58,168 bases of DNA from contig CAJWHT010000010.1 of assembly GCA_913041495.1 (NCBI GenBank), positions 1 to 58,168 of the forward strand, written 5' to 3'. Origin of the DNA: an uncultured Desulfobacteraceae bacterium. Lineage in GTDB: Bacteria; Desulfobacterota; Desulfobacteria; Desulfobacterales; Desulfobacteraceae. Shown piece by piece: positions 49,318 to 57,231 of this stretch (within the stretch, counting starts at the first letter, position 1; each line of letters begins with the position of its first letter). The notes under the pieces are model-generated. The model was not told where the DNA came from. It did not search any database and saw only the letters and a program-made list of their open reading frames with translations. The position numbers and the translations under genes are program-made.

Positions 49318-50940
49318 TCAGGAAGAACAGGACAACATGGAGCAGCCCGGCTTATGCCGTGCCCATTCCGGCCGTTTTTCCGCAAACGCCTCTTTGCCCT
49401 TCTGGGTATCATAGGGATGGCGGATCAGGTCGAGCAACTCCCAGACCATGGAATAATCTCCGGCCTCAGCCTTTTCAATGGCTGTCTGGGCCAGGTAGTT
49501 GCGGAGTACATACTTGGGGTTCACCCGGTTCATCCGCTTTATCCGCTCGTCCGCGTCTAACGCATCCTCCTGCAGCCGAAGGCCGTAGATCTTAAACCAG
49601 CGGGCCATTTTCTCCAGGTAGAGATCATCTGCCTGCTCCGGCCGATAAAGCGCCGGGGTTAAAAATTCGCGCACCCTGTTCTCCACACCGTCACCGCTGT
49701 TTTCCAGTGCATCCGTGTCCAGCCGTGCCAGCCGGCGGAAAAATATAGTATAATCGGTTTCCGCCATCTGAAACAGGGCCAGCAACCCGTTTATTATGGT
49801 GTCGTCATTAACCCCTTCAAAGGTCTCAAATCCCAGTTTTTCCGCCATCATCCGTTTATATGCCACGCTATAGGTATTGATGGTGTCATCCAGCGCCGAC
49901 TGTAAGGGGTCGGCATGCCCCACCACCGGCAGGATGGCGTTGGCCAGCTGGCCCAGGTTCCACAGGGCGATCTGGGGCTGATTACCGAAGGCGTACCGCC
50001 TGCCTGAAGCATCAGTGGTGTTCGGGGTCCACCGGGGATCATAATCCTCCAGCCACCCGTAGGGTCCGTAATCAATGGTCTGTCCCAGGATAGACATGTT
50101 GTCGGTGTTCATCACCCCATGGACAAAGCCCACCCGCATCCAGTGGGTAACCATCTCCATGGTGCGGTGGCAGATCTCCCGGAACCAAATTTCCCAGATA
50201 TCCTTCGCATCCGGGTTCAGATGGGGAAAATCCGTTTTTACGGTGTAGGTCATCAAGTGTTTTAAAAGATCGGTTTCCTCCCGGGCCGAAAGGATCTGGA
50301 AATTTCCGAACCGGGTAAAGGAAGGGGCCATACGGCAGACCACCGCACCGGGTTCTTCTTTGGGATGGCCGTCGTAAAACATGTCCCGCTCCACCGGTTC
50401 CCCGGTAAGGGTGAGGCTCAGGGCCCGGGTGGTGGGGACGCCCAGGTGAAACATGGCTTCGCTGCAGAGGAATTCCCGGATGGATGACCGAAGCACGGCC
50501 AGGCCGTCCGCGGTTCTGGAATAGGGTGTGGGACCTGCGCCTTTGAGCTGGAGAATCCACCGGCCGCTGTCCTTGTCCACCACCTCTCCCAGGTTGATGG
50601 CCCTGCCGTCCCCCAATTGGCCTGCCCAGTTGCCGAACTGATGGCCGCCGTAGCACATGGCAAAAGGATCCATACCCGGCAGGATCAGATTGCCGGTGAA
50701 AACCTGTGTAAATATGTCGGAACGGCATGTTGCTTCGTCCAGGCCGATGAGGCGGGCCGCCTCTTTTGAAAATGCCACAAGTTCAGGCGCCGTGACTTTA
50801 GTGGGCATTACCCTGGAATAGCAGGCGCCTGAGACCTGTCTGCGAAAATTCCGGGGTTCCGGATCAGCCGGAAGCTGCCGGACGAACCTATTGTCAAAGG
50901 TGAGTGTATCAAGGGAATCTCTGGACGGATTGGGTGTCAT
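49318..50940 (-). CDS. selO: Protein adenylyltransferase SelO (YdiU family)
   Basis: 540 residues of the SelO pseudokinase fold: MCYGGHQFGNWAGQLGDGRAINLGEVV, LKGAGPTPYSRTADGLAVLRSSIREFLCSEAM, HGVMNTDNMSILGQTIDYGPYGWLEDYD. Family members AMPylate serine, threonine or tyrosine residues of target proteins, with ATP bound in a flipped orientation. The C-terminus ends MLSCSS: the residue that is selenocysteine in vertebrate SelO is Cys here. CAAAAAGGAG-type sequence precedes the ATG at 50940. It converges on the GAF kinase gene with a 32-base gap. Confidence 0.95.
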   Translation of the reverse strand: MTPNPSRDSLDTLTFDNRFVRQLPADPEPRNFRRQVSGACYSRVMPTKVTAPELVAFSKEAARLIGLDEATCRSDIFTQVFTGNLILPGMDPFAMCYGGHQFGNWAGQLGDGRAINLGEVVDKDSGRWILQLKGAGPTPYSRTADGLAVLRSSIREFLCSEAMFHLGVPTTRALSLTLTGEPVERDMFYDGHPKEEPGAVVCRMAPSFTRFGNFQILSAREETDLLKHLMTYTVKTDFPHLNPDAKDIWEIWFREICHRTMEMVTHWMRVGFVHGVMNTDNMSILGQTIDYGPYGWLEDYDPRWTPNTTDASGRRYAFGNQPQIALWNLGQLANAILPVVGHADPLQSALDDTINTYSVAYKRMMAEKLGFETFEGVNDDTIINGLLALFQMAETDYTIFFRRLARLDTDALENSGDGVENRVREFLTPALYRPEQADDLYLEKMARWFKIYGLRLQEDALDADERIKRMNRVNPKYVLRNYLAQTAIEKAEAGDYSMVWELLDLIRHPYDTQKGKEAFAEKRPEWARHKPGCSMLSCSS

Positions 50941-51036
50941 GGCAAACCTCCTTTTTAGGCTTGACTAACACCATAATCATACATGGGGGGCTGTGCAACC
51001 CAGCCTTAAACGGCGCGCCCCCGTCTTACACCGGTA

Positions 51037-51495
51037 TCAGGAAAAGGTCTCCAGCATCAAAGTCAGTTTTTCAACGTGGGCGTTTTCCTCCCGTATAATG
51101 CCTTTCAGCCCCTCCAGTGAGGTCTCGTCTTCAATGAAGGTTTCTAAAAACTCATAAAAAAGAATGGTGTCGTTTTCAAACATGATAAAGGTTTTTATCA
51201 TCTTTGCCGGCGTATCAATAAGGCTGAAGTCCACCTCGTCCAGGGACAGGGTGTTTTCCCCCATCATCTCCGCCAGGACATCCGGAAGCATCACCTCAAG
51301 GTCTTCCCCCCCTGACGGCAAGGTCTTTTTCTGGTTCAGGAACCAGTGGCAGTGGCAGTCTTCCTCCTCCGCCATCCACTGGAGCAGCTCCAGAAGTTTG
51401 GGGTCGTCGGTGTCTGCCATGGCACGGATATAAACGGATTTTCCGTTTTCCTCCATTTTAACGGCAATATCAAAAAGGTCATTCAGGGTAAACAT
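51037..51495 (-). CDS. Ferritin-like (rubrerythrin-type) di-iron protein
   Basis: 152 residues from the ATG at 51495, with AAGGAA upstream; an ATG-type start further up at 51552 adds a non-conserved stretch. The four-helix-bundle pattern places Glu/His ligands in FDIAVKMEENGKSVY, MAEEEDCHCHWFL, FIMFENDTILFYEFLE and IIREENAHVEKL. This is the erythrin-vacuolar-iron-transport-like ferritin group. There is no rubredoxin domain. It probably handles iron or peroxide; exact role unknown. It is divergent from the second triple-repeat Cys-rich gene by 135 bases. Confidence 0.85.
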   Translation of the reverse strand: MFTLNDLFDIAVKMEENGKSVYIRAMADTDDPKLLELLQWMAEEEDCHCHWFLNQKKTLPSGGEDLEVMLPDVLAEMMGENTLSLDEVDFSLIDTPAKMIKTFIMFENDTILFYEFLETFIEDETSLEGLKGIIREENAHVEKLTLMLETFS

Positions 51496-51630
51496 AGGGA
51501 ATTCCTTGGTTCCATCAGCCCATGGGGCGGTTTCGTTCCGAACAGTTGACATCCATTTGGGGACTGATCATATTATATCCTGTACGGGTTATCAATCCGA
51601 ATCCATTCTAATCCTTTCAGGAGGTAAAGT

Positions 51631-51861
51631 ATGAGTGACCTCAACGCCTGCAAGACCTGCGGGAAAGTCGCAAAAGACCCCGGCCATCTGTGCGCGCCGG
51701 TTGACCTTGAAAAAGCCTACGTCTGCCAGGACTGCGGAGAATCCTCCCTGGATGCCAGACACATCTGCAAACCCCAGCTTGAAAAACTGAAATTTACCTG
51801 TGAAAGCTGCGGCCGCCTGGCCGTTGATTCAGAAAAGCTCTGCAAACCCAAGGAGATCTGA
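51631..51861 (+). CDS. Small Cys-rich protein made of three C-x2-C-x10-C repeats (copy 2)
   Basis: 76 residues with nine cysteines at 7/10/21, 32/35/46 and 57/60/71, the same C-x2-C-x10-C unit three times as in the protein at 6564-6800. Units end C-(A/K)-P (LCAPV, ICKPQ, LCKPKEI). AGGAGG precedes the ATG. The two copies share about half of their residues by eye, so this is an old duplication, not a recent one. It stands alone with its own terminator, next to a divergent ferritin-like gene, which makes iron or zinc a reasonable guess for the bound metal. Confidence 0.85.
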   Translation: MSDLNACKTCGKVAKDPGHLCAPVDLEKAYVCQDCGESSLDARHICKPQLEKLKFTCESCGRLAVDSEKLCKPKEI

Positions 51862-51889
51862 TACAGGTTTTCCTTACGGTTCCATATCC

Positions 51890-51927
51890 CCGGTCTGTCC
51901 CGTTGCGGACAGGCCGGTTTTTTTTAT
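51890..51927 (+). terminator. Rho-independent terminator of the second Cys-rich gene
   Basis: CGGTCTGTCC pairs with GGACAGGCCG (one T-G pair, 6-base loop), followed by GTTTTTTTTATC. It begins 29 bases after the stop. Confidence 0.92.
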
Positions 51928-51991
51928 CTTCTTCCACGGATCACCCCTCTAAACCGCAGGGGTTTTCCCGGGGCCGGACGGCCTGAGATTT

Positions 51992-53158
51992 TCAGGCCAG
52001 GCCCAACTCGTCCAGGCATCGTCCCAGTTCTTCTCTTTCGCCGGTGTGCTTTCCCTTATCGTCGGACAGCTTCACCACCGGCCGCCAGGTAGCTTCGGCT
52101 GAGGATTTGCATCGGAACAGTTTAATAACGATGTTCAAGGGAATGGGTCCGATATCGTTGGTCAGATTCGTACCGATGCCATAGGCGTCTTTTATTTTCC
52201 CCCTGCAGGCCTCATGGATCGTCACCGCCCGCCCGGGATCAAGGCCATCCGAAAAAACGATGGTTTTATCCGCAGGATCAATTCCCAAATCCCTGTAGTG
52301 ATTTATCATTTTGTCTATGAAAGCCAGGGGATCACCGGAATCCTGGCGAACACCCACATGCTGCTCCGCCAAATCTTTTCCAAACGCCTGAAGGAATACT
52401 TCCGTGGTGTAGGTGTCGGTTAATGCGATCCCGAGGACATCCGGATATACCTTGAGCCAGGCCGCCATGGCCGCTGCATTGGCCGAATCATATCCGGCGA
52501 GAGCCCCATGGAACATGATCCACTCATGGGCCAGGGTCCCTATGGGGGAAAGATCAAATTCTTTTGCCAGATGCACGTTGGATGTCCCCGTCAGGCTGTG
52601 GCCGGGTAAATCCAGAATATCCCGAATCAGAAGCTTGTGATTTTGAGCCGAAAACCGCCGCCGGGTGCCGAAATCCACAAATGCCACCCCATTTTCCGCC
52701 AAATACCGTGCCTTGGCCTGATTGCGTTCCCGCACCGCCTCCCGGCCCAGGGTTTCAGACCGGGTCAAATCAAAGAAAGTTTCGCTGATGGTGGCCATCA
52801 ACGGCACCTCCCAGAGAATGGTGCGCACCCAGGGGCCGGTAACCGTCACAAACAGGCGGCCCCTATCCTGTGTCACCGTCACCTCCTGCGGATCAAAGCG
52901 GTAGGCCGCCAGGAAATCCAGGTATTCCGGCGTCAGATAGGGACAGGTTGACGCCAGCCATTCCCGCTGGCCCCCGGACAGGCGAAGCCCTTCCATATCC
53001 CGGACCGCCCGCCCCACCGACCGGGCCATATCACCGGGAAAAAAGGTCTGCCCCCGGTTGGTCAGCCGGTACTCAGCGACAGCCTCAGGATACAGTTTGC
53101 GCACGGCCTGCTGCATGGTAAATTTATAAAGGTCGTTGTCAAGAATGCTCCGGATCAC
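51992..53158 (-). CDS. pncB: Nicotinate phosphoribosyltransferase
   Basis: 388 residues from a GTG at 53158, with GGGGA upstream. Family features include MIRSILDNDLYKFTMQQAV at the N-terminus, FVDFGTRRRFSAQNHKLLI, TSNVHLAKEFDLSPIGTLAHEWIM (its His is autophosphorylated in related enzymes) and VRQDSGDPLAFIDKMI. It joins nicotinate to PRPP with ATP help to make nicotinate mononucleotide. It is divergent from pncA, whose product makes nicotinate, so the pair forms the nicotinamide salvage route to NAD. Confidence 0.96.
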   Translation of the reverse strand: MIRSILDNDLYKFTMQQAVRKLYPEAVAEYRLTNRGQTFFPGDMARSVGRAVRDMEGLRLSGGQREWLASTCPYLTPEYLDFLAAYRFDPQEVTVTQDRGRLFVTVTGPWVRTILWEVPLMATISETFFDLTRSETLGREAVRERNQAKARYLAENGVAFVDFGTRRRFSAQNHKLLIRDILDLPGHSLTGTSNVHLAKEFDLSPIGTLAHEWIMFHGALAGYDSANAAAMAAWLKVYPDVLGIALTDTYTTEVFLQAFGKDLAEQHVGVRQDSGDPLAFIDKMINHYRDLGIDPADKTIVFSDGLDPGRAVTIHEACRGKIKDAYGIGTNLTNDIGPIPLNIVIKLFRCKSSAEATWRPVVKLSDDKGKHTGEREELGRCLDELGLA

Positions 53159-53340
53159 TGTATTGTCCCCGTTTATGTTTAGCTGTAGTGTTATGCTTGT
53201 AGTTCATCCACGATCATATCCTCTGGGTTCTGTTTTGTATAGCCCATAGCAAAGCCATTACCACCTCAGGTTCTCACTTGAAACATGAAAAGCCCGTCTT
53301 AACTTGATGAAATTACATTGACCTGAAAATTGGAAAGCTA

Positions 53341-53964
53341 ATGATAGACAAACTGGAAGAGAATACCGCAGTTATCGTCGTGGATGTTCAGGGGGATTTC
53401 ACCTTTGACAGGAACGGCAGCCTTGCCGTGGAAGGCACGGACAACACCTATCTGGACCGGGTGGATTCGGAAACCCGCCGGCTGAAAGCCTTGGGATACC
53501 CTGTTTTTGCCACCCAGGACTGGCATCCGGAAAACCATATGTCCTTTTTTTCCAACCATGAAAACAAGACGCCTTTTGATACCATTGATGTGGATGGCAG
53601 ACCCCAGGTGCTCTGGCCGCCCCACTGCATCCAGGGAACGCAGAATGCCCGTGTTATCCTTGATGATACACTTTTTGAAGCAGTGGTCCGAAAAGGCATG
53701 GACCCGAAGTATGATTCCTATTCGGGATTTTTTGATGACGGCGGCAAGGCCACCGGCCTTGCGGATTTGCTCAGGGAAAAGGGAATAAAAAAGCTCATTA
53801 TTTACGGTCTTACCACGGATTATTGCGCCAAGTTCACCGCGCTGGATGCCAGGCGCCTGGGATTTGAGGTGGTACTGATAACCGAACTTTGCCGGGGGGT
53901 GGCAAATGAGACCACCCGGGCCGCTCTCAAGGAAATGGCAGCGGCCGGGGTCTCTTTCATCTGA
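53341..53964 (+). CDS. pncA: Nicotinamidase
   Basis: 207 residues of the isochorismatase-like fold. The catalytic triad D15 (VIVVDVQGDF), K118 (VVRKGMD) and C162 (TTDYCAKFTALD) is complete. Metal ligands D60, H62 and H66 are in ATQDWHPENHMSF. It hydrolyses nicotinamide to nicotinate and ammonia. GGAAAG precedes the ATG. Sharing a 182-base divergent control region with pncB suggests joint regulation, though no known NadR/NrtR site could be recognised by eye. Confidence 0.96.
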   Translation: MIDKLEENTAVIVVDVQGDFTFDRNGSLAVEGTDNTYLDRVDSETRRLKALGYPVFATQDWHPENHMSFFSNHENKTPFDTIDVDGRPQVLWPPHCIQGTQNARVILDDTLFEAVVRKGMDPKYDSYSGFFDDGGKATGLADLLREKGIKKLIIYGLTTDYCAKFTALDARRLGFEVVLITELCRGVANETTRAALKEMAAAGVSFI

Positions 53965-54017
53965 TAATAACCTTAATTATTCAGCGATAGTGCTGCTAAA
54001 AAAGGACTGTGATCCGT

Positions 54018-54572
54018 TTAGTTGTTGAAGGTGCGCTTAAAAAGCGCTTCCATGGCTTTGAGGGCATCGTCGGTAAGGTTGCGGGTGCCGGTGCCGGCAA
54101 AGGTTTTGTGGTGGATGACGGGGGTCACTTCCTGCCAGTCGTTGTCCACCCAGGAAAACCAGGCTTTGCGGTCCTGCTCGTAAACAAAGATGGGGCGGTT
54201 GAAAAGTTTTCCCAGTTCCACCCCCCAGCCGGTGCCGCCTTTGACGGTTTTATCCGGGAGAATCCAGCCCACGACAAAAATCTGGTAACCGCTGTTGACC
54301 ATGTGAAAAATGGACTGGATGACTTTTCTGATCTTGTTTCCTTTGGAAAAGGAGCGGCTCAGACGGGTGGAAACAATCTCCATGGAGATGTTGCCTTTTT
54401 CCAGCTCTTCCTGGTTCAGCGTCCGGATACCCACGTTTCTTTCCGGGTTATGACCCTCAAAGGAATAATTAACTTCCTTTACACCGTATTTCTCCGCCAG
54501 TTTTCCGAATTCGGCTTCCGCGCCCCTGTGGCCACCGCTGTAGAGAGTGAATTGTGAAGGATCGTTGTTCAT
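54018..54572 (-). CDS. SLOG-like Rossmann-fold protein of unknown function
   Basis: 184 residues. The N-terminus FTLYSGGHRGAEAEFGKLAEKYG carries the S-G-G-x-x-G-A-E pattern of SLOG/DprA-YspA-type nucleotide-binding folds, followed by a second strand (YQIFVVGWILPDKTVKGGTGWGVELGKLF) with the G-T-G-W-x-x-E motif of the same group. The C-terminus is a helix ending FKRTFNN. The protein is soluble. Members of this superfamily bind nucleotides or related ligands, and some act in stress or defence. The specific role is unknown. It has its own promoter at 54699-54726. Confidence 0.7.
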   Translation of the reverse strand: MNNDPSQFTLYSGGHRGAEAEFGKLAEKYGVKEVNYSFEGHNPERNVGIRTLNQEELEKGNISMEIVSTRLSRSFSKGNKIRKVIQSIFHMVNSGYQIFVVGWILPDKTVKGGTGWGVELGKLFNRPIFVYEQDRKAWFSWVDNDWQEVTPVIHHKTFAGTGTRNLTDDALKAMEALFKRTFNN

Positions 54573-54698
54573 GATGTAACTCCTTTACCTAAAATTAAAG
54601 ATCAACTCGTTTATAAAAATCGGGTTAGCGCTTTTGTGTGCAATCGAATGTGATTCTGATAGAGCCTTTAAATAAACGTTATCATATAAAAGACGCGA

Positions 54699-54726
54699 AA
54701 GATAAGCAACCCGGAATCCATGTCAA
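54699..54726 (-). promoter_or_regulatory. Sigma-70-type promoter of the SLOG-like gene
   Basis: On the minus strand a perfect TTGACA (54721-54726) and TATCTT (54699-54704) are separated by 16 bases, about 130 bases before the start at 54572, with an AT-rich leader. No terminator for the upstream GGDEF gene is clear in this gap. Confidence 0.55.
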
Positions 54727-54779
54727 GACTGCCGGATATCTTTTTTTGATTTCCCTGTAATTGTGGGAAGATTCAGGTG

Positions 54780-55766
54780 TCAGTCCACCTTGAAGGCATT
54801 TCTCCCGGAGGCTTTGGCCGTGTATAAGGCCCGGTCCGCAGCCTGGATGAGCCGGGTGGCGTTGGCACTGTCGGAAGGTATGGTGGTGGCCACACCGAGA
54901 CTGACCGTCACATGGTCCGCTGTTTTGGAATGCTCGTGAGTGATATTGAGCTTCCGGATGGTTGAAAGCATCCGCTCGGCAATCAGGATCCCGCCATCCT
55001 GGTCGGTTTCCGGCAGGATGGCGGCGAATTCCTCCCCGCCGTAACGGGCAATGATGTCCACATCCCGAAGGATGCTCTTATCCAGGCCCCGGGCCACTTT
55101 TTTGAGGCAGTCATCCCCGATCACATGGCCGTAGGCATCGTTATAGGCCTTGAAATGATCAATATCCGCAATAATCAGGGTCAGGGGCGTCTGCTTCCGG
55201 CGACCCCGCTGCCATTCCCGGACCAGGGTTTCATCAAAGAACCGCCTGTTGGGAAGGTCTGTGAGGCCATCCAAAGAAGAAAGCTGGCGCAGCTTTTCAT
55301 TGGACTCCTCAAGTTCGTACTTCAGGGCCTCCAACTCGGCCACTTTGGCGTCCAGTTCACGGGTTTTCACCTCCAGAAGCTGCCGCTGGTTATGGAGTTC
55401 CAGAAAAATTTTAACCTTTGAGGTAAGCACATCGGCAGCCAGGGGTTTGAACAGATAGTCCACGGCCCCGGAGCCATACCCGCGGAACACATGGGCCTCC
55501 TCCTTGTTGGCTGCGGTAACGAAGATGATGGGGATGTTCTTTGTCCGCTTGTTGCCCCGCAGCAGGGTAGCGGTTTCATACCCGTCCATCACCGGCATCT
55601 GGACATCCAGCAGGATAAGGGCAAACTCGTAATCCAGCGTTTTTTCAAGGGCTTCGTGACCGGATTCCGCCCGGACCACATCCAAATCAGGGGATTCTAA
55701 CACCTGTTCTAAGGTCAGCAGATTCTCGGGGCGGTCATCAACGATGAGGATGGAAGGCTTTTTCAT
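54780..55766 (-). CDS. REC-GGDEF response regulator diguanylate cyclase
   Basis: 328 residues. The receiver domain (residues 4-125) has IVDD, phosphoacceptor LLDVQMPVMDG, T in FVTAANKEE and K in LFKPLAAD. A coiled coil (130-165, ELDAKVAELEALKYELEESNEKLRQL) connects to GGDEF, with active site RYGGEEF and an intact I-site RDVD five residues before it, so product inhibition is expected. It makes c-di-GMP when phosphorylated. Its ATG directly follows the TAG of cheB (TAGATG), so it is the last gene of the chemosensory-like operon. Confidence 0.95.
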   Translation of the reverse strand: MKKPSILIVDDRPENLLTLEQVLESPDLDVVRAESGHEALEKTLDYEFALILLDVQMPVMDGYETATLLRGNKRTKNIPIIFVTAANKEEAHVFRGYGSGAVDYLFKPLAADVLTSKVKIFLELHNQRQLLEVKTRELDAKVAELEALKYELEESNEKLRQLSSLDGLTDLPNRRFFDETLVREWQRGRRKQTPLTLIIADIDHFKAYNDAYGHVIGDDCLKKVARGLDKSILRDVDIIARYGGEEFAAILPETDQDGGILIAERMLSTIRKLNITHEHSKTADHVTVSLGVATTIPSDSANATRLIQAADRALYTAKASGRNAFKVD

Positions 55767-56357
55767 CTAATCTAAGGCAGCTCCTTTGGACATCAATCGG
55801 TTGATAAACGGGGCGATTTCCTCCAAATCCAGAACCATATCCACACCGGCCTCAATGGCAGAGCCGGGCATGGTCTTGGCCTCTGCTGTCTTGGGGGACT
55901 GGGCAATGGTAAATCCGCCCTTGGCCCGGATGGCCGTGACACCTTTGGTACCGTCGGCATTGGCACCGGTGAGGATCACCCCCACAAGCCCTTGTTTATA
56001 GACGTCTGCCGCAGTTTCAAAAAGAACGTCAATGGCCGGCCGTGAATATTGAACCCGTTCGGCAGTGGACAGTGCAAAGCTTTTATCATCCTCCACCAGC
56101 AGATGATAGTTGGGTGGGGCAAAGTAGATGGTTCCCTTGCATATCGGCAGTTTATCTTCCGCCTCTTTTACACTTTGGCTGCACAATTTGTCAAAGTATT
56201 GGACAAGAAAATCATCCGAATCCGGACTCATGTGCTGTACAACGATCACCGGCTGATCCATCCGGGCCGACAGTCCGGGCAAAACGGCCTTGAGGGCGGC
56301 AAGCCCCCCTGCGGAAACCCCGATGACAAGGGCCTGGTATGTTTTGACAGTATTCAT
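55767..56357 (-). CDS. cheB: Stand-alone CheB-type methylesterase
   Basis: 196 residues, catalytic domain only, with no receiver. The Ser-His-Asp triad is in GVSAGG, VQHMS and TGANADG. CheB removes methyl groups from receptor glutamates. Without a receiver it cannot be controlled by phosphorylation in the usual way, and proteins of this form with CheR and hybrid kinases often sit in non-chemotaxis signalling operons. It starts 19 bases after cheR and ends directly against the GGDEF gene. Confidence 0.93.
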   Translation of the reverse strand: MNTVKTYQALVIGVSAGGLAALKAVLPGLSARMDQPVIVVQHMSPDSDDFLVQYFDKLCSQSVKEAEDKLPICKGTIYFAPPNYHLLVEDDKSFALSTAERVQYSRPAIDVLFETAADVYKQGLVGVILTGANADGTKGVTAIRAKGGFTIAQSPKTAEAKTMPGSAIEAGVDMVLDLEEIAPFINRLMSKGAALD

Positions 56358-56376
56358 TCAGCGATCCTCGTGTGGC

Positions 56377-57231
56377 TCATTCTGCCATCAGTTTTTTCCT
56401 GTATATTTTTTCTTTTTTGGAGACCACGTCGAACCTGTCCGTAAAATCAGTGAATTTCAAACTCTCTTTGGAGCCCAGGCAGAGGTATCCGCCAGGGATA
56501 AGGCTGTCGTAAAAGAGCTGAAGCACCTGGTTTTGAAGCTTGCGGTTAAAATATATGAGTACGTTCCGGCAGAAAATCAGGTGCATTTCTCCGAAGACCC
56601 CGTCCGTCACCAGGTTGTGTGAGGAGAACAACACCTTTTCCCGCAGGCCCCGTTTGAGGATCACGTTTTTGTCATCCGCCGTATAATAGTCTGAAAAGTC
56701 CCCTGTGCCCCCGGCTTTCTGGTAATTGGAGGTATAGGTTTTCATCACATCCAGGGGATAAATCCCGGCCTTGGCCTTTTCAAGAATCAATTCGTTGAAA
56801 TCCGTGGCATAGACCTGGGAGCGTTTTTTCATCCCCTCTTCTTCCAGGAGGATGGACATGGAGTAGACTTCCTGGCCGGCGGAGCATCCCGCGTGCCAGA
56901 CCTTGATAAAAGAGTAGGTTTTCAGCCTGGGGATCAACTCCTCACGCACCTTGAGATAAAACCAGGGGTCCCTGAACATCTCGGTGACGTTGATGGACAG
57001 ATCCATGAGCAACTCATTGAAAAAAGGTTCGTCATAGATGATCCGCCGCATCATGTCGGTATAGGTCGTCATCCCGCTCATCTTTAAGCGGTTGCGCAGC
57101 CGCCGTTTGGTATGGGCGTTGGCGTAATCCTTGAAATTATACCCGTACTTGAGGTGAATGGCCTCCAGCAACAGCTTCATTTCTATGGTTTCGTTTTCCT
57201 CAAGCGTGTTGTCGGTCATGCGTACAGCCAT
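56377..57231 (-). CDS. cheR: CheR-type protein methyltransferase
   Basis: 284 residues. The N-terminal helical domain (FKDYANAHTKRRLRNRLKMSGM) and the S-adenosylmethionine-binding domain (KVWHAGCSAGQEVYSMSILLEE, then LILEKAKAGIYP, MHLIFCRNVLIYFN and GGYLCLGSKESL) are complete. It methylates glutamate side chains, classically on chemoreceptors. An ATG four codons in is an alternative start. The gene overlaps the hybrid kinase gene by 16 bases, which suggests coupled translation. No chemoreceptor or CheW is in the window. Confidence 0.95.
   Translation of the reverse strand: MAVRMTDNTLEENETIEMKLLLEAIHLKYGYNFKDYANAHTKRRLRNRLKMSGMTTYTDMMRRIIYDEPFFNELLMDLSINVTEMFRDPWFYLKVREELIPRLKTYSFIKVWHAGCSAGQEVYSMSILLEEEGMKKRSQVYATDFNELILEKAKAGIYPLDVMKTYTSNYQKAGGTGDFSDYYTADDKNVILKRGLREKVLFSSHNLVTDGVFGEMHLIFCRNVLIYFNRKLQNQVLQLFYDSLIPGGYLCLGSKESLKFTDFTDRFDVVSKKEKIYRKKLMAE

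Noticed and set aside
49318-50940. The name SelO as evidence for selenium metabolism.
   Set aside because: This copy has Cys instead of selenocysteine and the family function is AMPylation, so it says nothing about selenium use; only the rhodanese does.
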